Part shown: piece after piece, positions 45,053 to 52,991 of the stretch | Position numbering within the stretch: position 1 is the stretch's first letter | How the letters are laid out: the number at the start of each line of letters is the position of its first letter | Origin: Flavobacterium sp. HSC-32F16 | GTDB lineage: Bacteria; Bacteroidota; Bacteroidia; Flavobacteriales; Flavobacteriaceae | Direction of reading: 5' to 3' | DNA: 64,000 bases | NCBI RefSeq assembly: GCF_024171645.1 | Contig: NZ_JALKAC010000002.1 | Location: 744,001 to 808,000, forward strand | Position numbers and translations under genes: made by a program | The notes under the pieces: generated by a model | Seen by the model: only the letters and a program-made list of their open reading frames with translations | Databases searched by the model: none | Told to the model about the DNA's origin: nothing

Positions 45053-47143
45053 ATGGAAAGTTTTAGAACAGAAATAGAAAATCCGGTAGTTCAGAGAGAG
45101 ATTATCGAATTAGAAAAAAAGATTCATTTATTCCGTGGAGGAAAAATTGATGATGAGCGTTTTCGTAGTCTTCGTTTAGCGCGTGGAATCTACGGGCAGC
45201 GTCAGGAAGGCGTTCAGATGATTCGTATCAAATTGCCTTATGGTAAAGTGACCAGCGAGCAATTAGTGCGTATCACACAAGTTTCTGATGAATATTCTAC
45301 AGGGCGTTTGCACATTACAACACGTCAGGATATCCAGATTCACTATGTGAGTTTAGACCGAACACCAGAACTTTGGGCAGATTTGGCTAAAGACGATATC
45401 ACGCTTCGTGAAGCTTGTGGAAACACCGTTAGAAATATTACAGGAAGTGAATTGGCTGGAGTTGACGTAAACGAACCATTTGATGTTTCGCCTTATGCAC
45501 ACGGACTTTTTCAATATTTGTTAAGAAACCCAATTTGTCAGGAAATGGGGCGTAAATTCAAAATTTCGTTCTCATCTTCAGACGAAGATACCGCTTTGAG
45601 TTATTTACACGATTTAGGATTTATTCCTAAAATTAAAGACGGACAAAAAGGTTTCAAAATCATGTTCGGAGGAGGTTTAGGATCTCAGCCAGCGCACGCT
45701 GAATTGCTTTCAGAATTTGTTCCAGTTAACGAAATCATTCCAACAGCAGAAGGAATCATCCGTATTTTTGATAGATACGGTGAACGTGCTAAAAGAATGA
45801 AAGCGCGTATGAAATTCTTAATCAAAGAAATGGGAAGAGATGTTTTCCTTGATTTGGTTGAACAAGAGAAAAAAGCCATTGCTTTTGAAACATACGAAAT
45901 TGATACAACAGCTTTTGACGGTCCAATTCCAGAGCCATTATTAGAAGTTCCGCAAGTTACAATTGAAGATACAGAGGCTTATGAAGCTTGGAAAAATTCG
46001 AATGTAATCAAACAAAAACAAGACGGTTATTATGCCATTGGAATCAAAGTTTTATTAGGAGATTTTTATACTGATAAAGCACGATTATTAGCTAATTTAA
46101 TTAAGAATTACGGAGCAAATGAATTACGTTTTTCATTGCGTCAAAATATTGTAATACGTCACATAAAAGAAGAGAATTTACCTTTCTTTTATCAAGAATT
46201 AGCCAAATTAGATTTTGTTCAATTAGGATATAATTCAGTTGGAGATATTACGGCATGTCCGGGTACTGATACTTGTAATTTGGGGATTGCAAGTAGTACC
46301 GGTATTGCAGAAGAATTAGAAAGAGTTTTAACGGCAGAATATCCTCAGTATTTAAACAATCGCGAAATTGAAATTAAAATTTCAGGCTGTATGAATGCCT
46401 GCGGACAACATAATATGTCTGCAATTGGATTCCAGGGAATGTCTATCAACTCAGGAAAACTGGTTGCTCCAGCTTTACAAGTTTTATTGGGCGGAGGAAG
46501 ATTAGGAAACGGAGCAGGACGTTTTGCTGATAAAGTAATCAAAGTGCCTAGTCGTAGAGGTCCTGATGCATTGCGTACCATCTTAAATGATTTTGACGCT
46601 AACGGAAGCGGACAAAAATTCCTAGATTATTATGATACAAAAGGAGAAAAATATTTCTACGAAATCTTAAAACCTTATGCAGATGTAACCAATTTAACAG
46701 AAGCAGATTTTGTGGATTGGGGTAACGCAGACAATTATGTAAAAGCAGTGGGAGTTGGAGAATGTGCCGGAGTTGTGATCGATTTAGTAGCAACATTATT
46801 GTTTGAAGCTAAAGAGAAATTGATCTTGGCTCAGGAATCTTTCGACAACCAAAAATGGTCAGATGCGATTTATCATGCTTATGCAGGATTTGTAAATGGA
46901 GCAAAAGCGTTGTTATTGTCAGAAAACCAAAAAACAAACCATCACGCAGGAATTGTTGACTTATTTGATACTGTTTTTATTGAAAACAATAAAATCGAAT
47001 TAAACTCAACTTTTAAAGACTTGGTTTACCAAATCAATAAAAATGAACCATCAGAAGCTTTCGCTAAAGATTACATTGCTCAGGCAGTAGTTTTCTTTGA
47101 TAAAATCGAAACTTTCAGAGCACAGGAATTAGCAAATGCATAA
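45053..47143 (+). CDS. Siroheme sulfite (or nitrite) reductase fused to a C-terminal HEPN-like domain
   Basis: 696 residues. Residues ~1-545 are a NirA/CysI-type assimilatory reductase: GVQMIRIKLPYGKVTSEQLV, GRLHITTRQDIQIHYVSLD, REACGNTVRNITGSELAG. The 4Fe-4S/siroheme cysteines are in TACPGTDTCNLG (~401) and SGCMNACGQHNM (~445). Residues ~566-696 are a helical HEPN-like domain (IDLVATLLFEAKEKLILAQE; WSDAIYHAYAGFVNGAKALL), without an Rx4-6H nuclease motif. Context (cysHDN before, siroheme genes after) makes sulfite the likely substrate. The role of the appended domain is unknown. It overlaps cobA by 8 bp. Confidence 0.88.
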   Translation: MESFRTEIENPVVQREIIELEKKIHLFRGGKIDDERFRSLRLARGIYGQRQEGVQMIRIKLPYGKVTSEQLVRITQVSDEYSTGRLHITTRQDIQIHYVSLDRTPELWADLAKDDITLREACGNTVRNITGSELAGVDVNEPFDVSPYAHGLFQYLLRNPICQEMGRKFKISFSSSDEDTALSYLHDLGFIPKIKDGQKGFKIMFGGGLGSQPAHAELLSEFVPVNEIIPTAEGIIRIFDRYGERAKRMKARMKFLIKEMGRDVFLDLVEQEKKAIAFETYEIDTTAFDGPIPEPLLEVPQVTIEDTEAYEAWKNSNVIKQKQDGYYAIGIKVLLGDFYTDKARLLANLIKNYGANELRFSLRQNIVIRHIKEENLPFFYQELAKLDFVQLGYNSVGDITACPGTDTCNLGIASSTGIAEELERVLTAEYPQYLNNREIEIKISGCMNACGQHNMSAIGFQGMSINSGKLVAPALQVLLGGGRLGNGAGRFADKVIKVPSRRGPDALRTILNDFDANGSGQKFLDYYDTKGEKYFYEILKPYADVTNLTEADFVDWGNADNYVKAVGVGECAGVVIDLVATLLFEAKEKLILAQESFDNQKWSDAIYHAYAGFVNGAKALLLSENQKTNHHAGIVDLFDTVFIENNKIELNSTFKDLVYQINKNEPSEAFAKDYIAQAVVFFDKIETFRAQELANA

Positions 47144-47909
47144 TATAAAACCCAAAATAACTTTAGTCGGTGCAGGTCCGGGCGATCCTGATTTACTTAC
47201 GCTGAAAGCTGTAAAAGCATTGGCTGAAGCTAATGTGGTTTTATATGACGCTTTGGCCAATGATGAAATTCTGGATTACGCACCAAAAAATGCCATTCGA
47301 ATTTTTGTTGGAAAAAGAATCGGAAATCATGCCTACACGCAAGATCAAATCAATCAATTGATTGTCGATAATGCTTTAACTTACGGACACGTAGTGCGAT
47401 TAAAAGGTGGAGATCCATTTATTTTTGGAAGAGGAAGCGAAGAAGTGGAATTTGCAGAAAGCTTCGGAATTGAAACCATCGTAGTTCCCGGAATTTCTTC
47501 TGTAGTTGCCGTTCCTGCAAGTCAGGGAATATCAATTACAAAACGTGGCGTTTCAGAAAGCTTTTGGGCAATTACAGGAACAACTTCTGATAGAAAATTA
47601 TCTTCAGACGTAGCTTTGGCAGCACAATCTTCTGCAACAGTAGTAATCTTAATGGGAATGCACAAATTGCCTCAAATCATCGATTTGTTTCAAAAAGAAG
47701 ACAAAGGAAATTTACCCGTTGCGATCATTCAAAACGGAACAACCGCAGAAGAAAAAGTGGGAGTTGGAACAGTAAATTCTATTCTAAATATTGTAAAAGA
47801 AAAAGAATTAGGTTCACCAGCCATTATTGTTCTGGGCGAAGTTGTAAGAGAAAGCAATAAGTTAAAAGGATTTTACGAAGAATTTCTATCAAAAGAAATT
47901 TCAAGATAA
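47136..47909 (+). CDS. cobA: Uroporphyrinogen-III C-methyltransferase
   Basis: SAM-dependent bis-methylation of uroporphyrinogen III to precorrin-2, first step to siroheme. 257 residues. Motifs: KITLVGAGPGDPDLLTLKAV (SAM site), VRLKGGDPFIFGRGSEEVEF, VVPGISSVVAVPASQGISIT and the C-terminal PAIIVLGEVV. Its ATG overlaps the sulfite reductase stop, so translation is probably coupled, which makes sense because the reductase needs siroheme. Confidence 0.96.
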   Translation: MHNIKPKITLVGAGPGDPDLLTLKAVKALAEANVVLYDALANDEILDYAPKNAIRIFVGKRIGNHAYTQDQINQLIVDNALTYGHVVRLKGGDPFIFGRGSEEVEFAESFGIETIVVPGISSVVAVPASQGISITKRGVSESFWAITGTTSDRKLSSDVALAAQSSATVVILMGMHKLPQIIDLFQKEDKGNLPVAIIQNGTTAEEKVGVGTVNSILNIVKEKELGSPAIIVLGEVVRESNKLKGFYEEFLSKEISR

Positions 47910-47910
47910 A

Positions 47911-48060
47911 GTTCCGAAGGAACGATTCATATTGTAGCGCTGGATTTTAATCCAGGGAATCGAAAGATTGGAAAACATAGTCCAAGGTTTCAACCTTGGG
48001 AACGCATGGTATATAAAATCGGATTTTAATCTGATGAATATTGTAACGTCAGAATTCATT
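47911..48060. repeat. Cluster of four small palindromes (REP-like)
   Basis: GTTCCGAAGGAAC (47911-47923), CTGGATTTTAATCCAG (47940-47955), CCAAGGTTTCAACCTTGG (47982-47999) and TCGGATTTTAATCTGA (48019-48034) are back-to-back hairpins. The 'GGTTTCAACC' core recurs in the elements at 49910 and 50724. Confidence 0.7.
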
Positions 48061-48085
48061 AATTTCGACGAAACAAAAAATTAAA

Positions 48086-48667
48086 ATGGAACAAAACGAA
48101 TTATATCCAATATTTCTAAAGCTTCACAATTTAAATGTATTGATTGTAGGCGGAGGAAATGTAGGTCTGGAAAAGCTTTCTTTCTTGCTCAAGTCAAGTC
48201 CGAATGCAAATGTTGAGGTTGTAGCACCGGATTTCCATTTGGAAATTAAAGTTTTAGCCGAAAAACATCCTTCAGTTAAATTGATGGAGAAAAAGTTCAA
48301 AAAGAAAATGCTCAAAAAACGTCACATGGTAATTGCCTGTACAGACGATTTGAAAGTGAATAAAAAGGTTTATGATTTATCACGAAAGCGTTATCTAATT
48401 TGCAATATTGCTGATACGCCAGATTTATGTGATTATTATTTAGGCGGAATCGTAACAAAAGGAAATGTAAAAATTGCCATTTCGACAAACGGAAAATCTC
48501 CAACAACAGCAAAGAGATTACGTGAGTTTTTCGAAGAAGTAATTCCAGAAGATATCAATCAAATGGTTGAGAATCTGAATGAATATCGAAAAACGCTTAA
48601 AGGCAATTTTGAAGAAAAGGTTAAACGAATGAATGAGATAACCGATTCATTGAAAAATAAAGAGTAA
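48086..48667 (+). CDS. Precorrin-2 dehydrogenase / sirohydrochlorin ferrochelatase (CysG N-terminal type)
   Basis: Completes siroheme: NAD-dependent oxidation of precorrin-2, and Fe insertion. 193 residues. YPIFLKLHNLNVLIVGGGNV with GGGNVGLEKL is the NAD-binding start; CNIADTPDLCDYYLGGIVTK and ISTNGKSPTTAKRLREFFEE are the family signatures. In Bacteroidota this separate CysG-N-like protein pairs with CobA. It continues the operon, 176 bp after cobA across a palindrome cluster. Confidence 0.92.
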   Translation: MEQNELYPIFLKLHNLNVLIVGGGNVGLEKLSFLLKSSPNANVEVVAPDFHLEIKVLAEKHPSVKLMEKKFKKKMLKKRHMVIACTDDLKVNKKVYDLSRKRYLICNIADTPDLCDYYLGGIVTKGNVKIAISTNGKSPTTAKRLREFFEEVIPEDINQMVENLNEYRKTLKGNFEEKVKRMNEITDSLKNKE

Positions 48668-48764
48668 AAAAGTTTCGGAAAGAAATAAATGATAAAAATC
48701 ATTGAAAGTACAAGGATTTATTCGTTTCTTTGCGTTATTAAGAATGATTATAAACAACAACATA

Positions 48765-49817
48765 ATGATTAAAACAGATATACTTATAATTGGAGCAGGC
48801 CCAACAGGTTTATTTGCCGTTTTCGAGGCAGGATTGTTAAAATTAAAATGCCACATTTTAGATGCACTTCCACAACCAGGGGGACAACTATCAGAGTTAT
48901 ATCCAAAAAAGCCAATTTATGATATTCCAGGTTTTCCAGAAGTTTTAGCTGGAGATTTAGTTGATGGTTTAATGGAGCAAATTAAACAATTTGAGCCAGG
49001 TTTTACTTTGGGAGAACGTGCAGAAACAATCGATAAACAAGAAGACGGATCTTTCATTGTAACTTCAAATAAAGGAACTAAATTTCACGCGCCAGTTATT
49101 GCAATCGCAGGTGGTTTAGGAAGTTTTGAGCCTCGTAAACCACTTATCGAAGATATCGAGTTTTATGAAGATAAAGGAGTAAAATACTTCATCAAAAATC
49201 CTGAGAAATTCAGAGACAAAAGAGTTGTAATTGCAGGAGGAGGAGATTCAGCCTTAGACTGGTCAATTTTCTTAGCAAACGTAGCTTCAGAAGTAACTTT
49301 GATTCACAGAAGAAACGAATTTAGAGGCGCTTTAGATTCTGTAGAAAAAGTACAGGAATTAAAATCAGCTGGAAAAATCAAATTAGTTACTCCAGCAGAA
49401 GTTATCGGAATCAATGGTGCTGAACACGTTGAGTCTTTAGATATCGAAGAAAACGGAGCACACCGTAAAATCGAATGTGACTATTTCATTCCACTTTTCG
49501 GATTAACACCAAAATTAGGACCAATCGGAGATTGGGGATTAGAAATCGAGAAAAATGCCATTAAAGTAAACAATGCATTAGATTACCAAACGAACATTCC
49601 GGGAATCTTTGCTATTGGAGATATCAATACTTACCCAGGAAAATTAAAGTTAATTCTTTGTGGTTTCCACGAAGCAACTTTAATGTGTCAAGCTGCATAC
49701 GGAATCATCAATCCAGGTAAAAAATACGTATTGAAATATACAACAGTTTCTGGTGTAGACGGTTTCGACGGAACACGTAAAGAGGCTCCAAAAGCGGTTG
49801 TGAAGGCGATAGTCTAA
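48765..49817 (+). CDS. Ferredoxin--NADP+ reductase-like flavoprotein (thioredoxin-reductase fold)
   Basis: 350 residues. FAD-binding MIKTDILIIGAGPTGLFAVF and PGGQLSELYPKKPIYDIPGF; NADPH-binding VVIAGGGDSALDWSIFLANV; the C-terminal FAD loop NIPGIFAIGDI. There is no CxxC, so it is the YumC-type FNR rather than thioredoxin reductase. The longer frame from 48702 is not supported; ATG 48765 matches the family. Next to the sulfite reductase and siroheme genes, it is a plausible electron donor via ferredoxin. It ends before a hairpin-rich repeat. Confidence 0.9.
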   Translation: MIKTDILIIGAGPTGLFAVFEAGLLKLKCHILDALPQPGGQLSELYPKKPIYDIPGFPEVLAGDLVDGLMEQIKQFEPGFTLGERAETIDKQEDGSFIVTSNKGTKFHAPVIAIAGGLGSFEPRKPLIEDIEFYEDKGVKYFIKNPEKFRDKRVVIAGGGDSALDWSIFLANVASEVTLIHRRNEFRGALDSVEKVQELKSAGKIKLVTPAEVIGINGAEHVESLDIEENGAHRKIECDYFIPLFGLTPKLGPIGDWGLEIEKNAIKVNNALDYQTNIPGIFAIGDINTYPGKLKLILCGFHEATLMCQAAYGIINPGKKYVLKYTTVSGVDGFDGTRKEAPKAVVKAIV

Positions 49818-50086
49818 GTTGCTAAGATTCTGAGATACTAAGACTCTAAGATTTTTATATATAAAGCTCAAACTTTTAGTTTGGGCTTTCTTTTTTAGAA
49901 AACATAATAAAACATAGCCAGTGGTTTCAACCACTGGAACGTAATGCATGAACACAACGCATAAGCAATTTACAACGAATTATCAAAACGCGTTTCCCGC
50001 GGTTGAAACCGCGGGCTATGTTTGAAAAACAAAAGTCGAACTTTAAACGTAGCCCCTTAGAACCTTAGCATCTCAGAACCTTAAAA
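49815..50086. repeat. Composite repeat, copy A (left of the toxin-antitoxin pair)
   Basis: Order: an octamer-phased run in reverse sense (GCTAAGAT TCTGAGAT ACTAAGAC TCTAAGAT), a terminator (49863-49897), a 114-bp palindrome pair (49910-50023), and a forward octamer run (TTAGAACC TTAGCATC TCAGAACC TTA). Copy B at 50634-50902 has a matching layout. The inner palindromes are CCAGTGGTTTCAACCACTGG and CCCGCGGTTGAAACCGCGGG, bounded by AAACATAGCC/GGCTATGTTT. Confidence 0.75.
49863..49897 (+). terminator. Terminator after the FNR-like gene
   Basis: AAAGCTCAAACT pairs with AGTTTGGGCTTT around TTT, then CTTTTTT. It is the first hairpin of composite repeat A and likely ends the sulfate operon. Confidence 0.75.
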
Positions 50087-50119
50087 AACGTATCTTTGTA
50101 ATTATAAATTTTGATTATC

Positions 50120-50347
50120 ATGAATTTAGAGGCTAGAAAGTATCAGTTTATTCAAGAGTTGGTTAAGGTAGAAGATGAGCGTGTTTTAGAAAAACTCGAA
50201 TTGGTTTTGAAAGCAAATCAGAATGATTGGTTTGATGAATTATCAGAATCAGAGAAAGCTGAAATTCAGATTGGACTCGACCAAGCTGAAAAAGGAGAAG
50301 TTGAAAGCCACGAAGATGTTATGAAAAGATTTTCGAAATGGCATTAA
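50120..50347 (+). CDS. Antitoxin of a RelE/ParE-type module
   Basis: Acidic ~75-residue protein from ATG 50120 (MNLEARKYQFIQELVKVEDE), continuing VLEKLELVLKANQNDWFDEL and SESEKAEIQIGLDQAEKGEV, ending ESHEDVMKRFSKWH. The last part is the toxin-binding tail typical of addiction-module antitoxins. An earlier in-frame TTG at 50111 is not needed. The toxin ATG (50338) overlaps its last codons. The module lies between the sulfate and metH operons, bracketed by repeats. Confidence 0.82.
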   Translation: MNLEARKYQFIQELVKVEDERVLEKLELVLKANQNDWFDELSESEKAEIQIGLDQAEKGEVESHEDVMKRFSKWH

Positions 50348-50630
50348 AATTTATATGGACCAAACAAGCTGTAAAGGGATTTAATAAAGTTGTTGATTAT
50401 CTTGAGGCAAATGGACAGCAAAAGAAATTTTAAATTTAGAAAATAAAATCCAACAAGTAATAAATCAAATCAATCTCAATCCAGATCAATTCCCAAAATC
50501 TGAAAAAAATAAGTCATTGTATAAAGCAATTGTAGACAAAAACAATTATTTAGTTTACAGCAATGACAAAGAATTCAATATAATTACAATTATCAATTTT
50601 AGAGGAACAAAACAAAAACCTAAGCACTAA
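50338..50630 (+). pseudogene. RelE/ParE-type toxin, frameshifted
   Basis: ATG 50338 starts MALKFIWTKQAVKGFNKVVD and runs to EANGQQKKF* at ~50434. From TGG at 50412 the +2 frame continues WTAKEILNLENKIQQVINQI ... FRGTKQKPKH and stops at 50628-50630. One missing T in the AAATGGACAG stretch (expected AAATTGGACAG) explains both; restoring it gives a normal ~98-residue toxin. Either the toxin is inactivated in this strain or the base is a sequencing error. The antitoxin appears intact. Confidence 0.8.
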
Positions 50631-50633
50631 GTG

Positions 50634-50902
50634 AAATATCAAGTTTCTAAGATTTTTATAGAAAGTTCAAACTAAAAGTTTGAGCTTTTTTATTTTAACA
50701 AATAATAGTCTCCTTTTATTTAAAATATAGACAGTGGTTGAACCACTGGAACGCAATCCATACACAATAAATGATTACAATACGAAAAGAATTATCACAA
50801 TACGTTTCCCGTGGTTGAAACCACGGGCTGTATTTGAAAAACAGTATTCAATTTTAAAACCTTAGAATCTTAGCGACTTAGAACCTCAGAACCTTAGAAA
50901 AA
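50634..50902. repeat. Composite repeat, copy B (right of the toxin-antitoxin pair)
   Basis: Same layout as copy A: TTTCTAAGATTTTTAT, terminator hairpin (50662-50690), palindrome pair (CAGTGGTTGAACCACTG at 50732 and CCCGTGGTTGAAACCACGGG at 50808), outer ends AAATATAGAC/GGCTGTATTT, then an octamer run TTAGAATC TTAGCGAC TTAGAACC TCAGAACC TTAG. The two copies are diverged but clearly related. Confidence 0.75.
50662..50690 (+). terminator. Terminator after the toxin gene
   Basis: AAAGTTCAAACT pairs with AGTTTGAGCTTT around AAA and is followed by TTTTA. It is the counterpart of the terminator at 49863. Confidence 0.7.
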
Positions 50903-50962
50903 AAACATTTGCAAATCGAAACCCTATTTCATACCTTTGCACTGTTCTTAAAATTATTGTCA

Positions 50963-51075
50963 GTTATCACGAAAGGCGGAGGGATAGACCCGATGAAACC
51001 TTAGCAACCCTTTATCATAAAGAAGGTGCTAAATTCTACTTTATACGACATTTTCCAGTATTAAAGATAGATAAC
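50963..51075 (+). promoter_or_regulatory. SAM-I (S-box) riboswitch upstream of the metH operon
   Basis: P1 arms GTTATC (50963-50968) and GATAAC (51070-51075). Core: GGCGGAGGGATAGACCCGAT, GAAACCTTAGCAACCC, TTTAT...ATAAAG (P3), GAAGGTGCTAAATTCTAC, and a weaker P4 region before AAAGATAGATAAC. The 332-nt leader that follows has several hairpins but no simple poly-U terminator next to the aptamer. Confidence 0.93.
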
Positions 51076-51406
51076 ACAAATACATACTCGTATTTCTCAA
51101 AACTTTTCCAGACAACATACAATATTTACTGAAACATATTCTGTATCAGGAGCGAATCATTGGCGCATTTTTGCAGTCAACAGTTCCCGCTGTACACAAA
51201 TATCTTTTATTCTGAACCCCAGAATAAAAGGATATTTGCTTCCATCGGGGCTAATGAGCCGGTAATAGTGCACTTTTGGAATTAATGTGAAAAAATATCG
51301 AAGGTTAAACCCGACATGTTTTAAAAACCTGTCGGGTTTAAATAGAACCTTCAAAATTAAAAATAAAAAAAGCTTTGTGCCTTAGCGCCTTAGCGGCAAA
51401 TACAAG
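51076..51406 (+). other. Long hairpin-rich leader between the S-box and metH
   Basis: Contains CAAATATC-TTTTATTCTG paired with CAGAATAAAAG-GATATTTG (51197-51238, one-base bulge), the palindrome TAAACCCGACA...TGTCGGGTTTA (51306-51340), and an octamer run TTTGTGCC TTAGCGCC TTAGCGGC (51373-51396). On the minus strand 51255-51190 reads TTAGCCCCGATGGAAGC... toward GCGGGAA, which looks like a dispersed repeat. No promoter for metH was identified inside. Confidence 0.5.
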
Positions 51407-52411
51407 ATGGCAATAACAATTCAAGAAGCAATTAAAAAAAATATCCTAATCCTTGACGGAGCAATGGGAACAATGTTGCAGCGCTATAATTTCTCCGAAG
51501 AAGATTTCAGAGGAGAGCGTTTCAAAGATTTTCCACATCCGTTAAAAGGAAACAACGATTTACTATCCCTAACACAACCACAAGCGATTCGAGATGTTCA
51601 TGCTGCTTATTATGAAGCTGGTGCTGACATCGTAGAAACCAATACCTTCTCAGGAACGACAATCGGTATGGCCGATTATCATATGGAAGATTTGGTTTAC
51701 GAGTTAAACTATGAATCGGCAAAAATCGCAAGACAAGTAGCCGATGAGTTTACAGCAAAAAATCCAGAGAAACCTCGTTTTGTAGCGGGTTCAATTGGAC
51801 CAACAAACCGTACAGCAAGTATGTCACCAGACGTAAACGATCCAGGTTACAGAGCCGTAACATTTGACGATTTACGAATTGCTTACAAACAACAAGCGGA
51901 AGCATTAATGGACGGTGGCTGTGATTTACTTTTAGTAGAAACAATCTTCGATACATTAAACGCAAAAGCCGCACTTTTTGCAATCGAAGAAGTAAAAGAA
52001 GAACGCAACATCGATATTCCGATTATGGTTTCAGGAACGATTACAGATGCTTCAGGAAGAACACTTTCTGGGCAGACAGTTGAAGCGTTTTTGATTTCAG
52101 TTTCGCATATTCCGTTATTAAGCGTGGGATTCAATTGCGCCCTTGGAGCCGATTTGCTGAAACCGTATTTAAAAACATTAGCGCAACACACACAATTTAA
52201 TGTTTCGGCACATCCAAATGCAGGATTACCAAACGCTTTCGGACAATATGATGAAACACCAGAACAAACTCAAGCTTTCATTAAAGAATATTTAGACGAT
52301 AATTTGATTAATATCATTGGCGGTTGTTGCGGAACAACACCAGATCATATTCGATTAATGGCTGAGGTTGCGAAGGATTATAAGCCGAGAGTTGCGCCAG
52401 TTATTGCATAA
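51407..52411 (+). CDS. metH: Methionine synthase, homocysteine-binding module (split MetH, N-terminal part)
   Basis: 334 residues equal to the Hcy/Zn domain of MetH. ILDGAMGTMLQRYNFSEEDF, VETNTFSGTTIGMADYHMED and VAGSIGPTNRTASMSPDVND are conserved. Zn ligands: Cys in VGFNCALGADL (~residue 243) and the CC pair in IIGGCCGTTPDHIR near the end. In this lineage MetH is encoded as two proteins; the cobalamin half is at 52992. Expression follows the S-box at 50963. Confidence 0.94.
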   Translation: MAITIQEAIKKNILILDGAMGTMLQRYNFSEEDFRGERFKDFPHPLKGNNDLLSLTQPQAIRDVHAAYYEAGADIVETNTFSGTTIGMADYHMEDLVYELNYESAKIARQVADEFTAKNPEKPRFVAGSIGPTNRTASMSPDVNDPGYRAVTFDDLRIAYKQQAEALMDGGCDLLLVETIFDTLNAKAALFAIEEVKEERNIDIPIMVSGTITDASGRTLSGQTVEAFLISVSHIPLLSVGFNCALGADLLKPYLKTLAQHTQFNVSAHPNAGLPNAFGQYDETPEQTQAFIKEYLDDNLINIIGGCCGTTPDHIRLMAEVAKDYKPRVAPVIA

Positions 52412-52435
52412 CTCATGATGAGTTTTTCAATAAAT

Positions 52436-52756
52436 ATGAAGAAGATTTTGTTTCTGATTAGTTTGATGTTTATAAGTTGTAATTATACAACTAATACAGT
52501 TTTTCAGAAAAGTATTAAATGTGAAGATTGTTTAGTTACAAAAGAAGAAACAGCAGTTGGAATAGCAGAACCAATTTTATTTGAATCATATGGTAAAGAT
52601 CAAATAGAAGATCAAAGACCTTACAAGGTAACAATAGAAAATGATTCTATTTGGCATATTGAAGGTACTTTTAATAGTATTGGTTTTGGTGGTGTGTTTG
52701 ATATTAAAATTTCAGCCAAAAATGGTAAAGTCCTTTATATGATGCATGGAAAGTAA
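52436..52756 (+). CDS. Small predicted lipoprotein
   Basis: ATG 52436 (MKKILFLISLMFISCNYTTN) gives a lipoprotein signal with lipobox LMFISC, Cys 15. The upstream in-frame ATGs at 52415/52418 would bury it. The mature ~90 residues include CEDCLVTKEETAVGIAEPIL and IAEPILFESYGKDQIEDQRP, resembling small YbbC/YhhH-like and NTF2-like immunity-type proteins, though no family can be fixed. It is inserted between the two metH genes, ~24 bp after the first. Confidence 0.65.
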   Translation: MKKILFLISLMFISCNYTTNTVFQKSIKCEDCLVTKEETAVGIAEPILFESYGKDQIEDQRPYKVTIENDSIWHIEGTFNSIGFGGVFDIKISAKNGKVLYMMHGK

Positions 52757-52787
52757 AATATCATAAAGTTGTTTTGAAACCAAGTTT

Positions 52788-52875
52788 GCGTGAGGGATAG
52801 AAGCGGTTAGCCCACAGCCTGACGAAGGAAGAGCGAGGACTAAAAGTGGATAGCCCGGCCCGGAGGGACACGCCC
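52788..52875. repeat. GC-rich dispersed element between the metH halves
   Basis: GCGTGAGGGATAGAAGCGGT at one end and GGACACGCCC at the other. The two inner segments GCGGTTAGCCCACAGCC and GTGGATAGCCCGGCCC look alike. Its GC content is far above the surroundings. It may be a structured RNA or dispersed repeat; the hairpin ACCTACAAGG/CCTTGCAGG follows at 52902-52928. Confidence 0.5.
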
Positions 52876-52991
52876 AAAATAAAATATTGAAAACGAATAT
52901 ACCTACAAGGTTTTAAAAACCTTGCAGGAAAGCAAAAGAATAAAAAACTTAGAACCTTAGAATCTCAGGATCTTAGTAACTGAAAAAGAAA

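Noticed and set aside
48702..48764. N-terminal extension of the FNR-like gene
   Set aside because: MKVQGFIRFFALLRMIINNN precedes the conserved FAD-binding start; ATG 48765 fits the family.
50053..50900. CRISPR array considered for the repeated TTAGAACC runs and palindromes
   Set aside because: Period is 8 bp with no spacers, palindromes are not evenly spaced, and no cas genes are present.
51157..51354. 65-codon minus-strand ORF in the metH leader
   Set aside because: It runs through two hairpins and a dispersed-repeat-like sequence and has no family resemblance; more likely a shadow of the structured leader.
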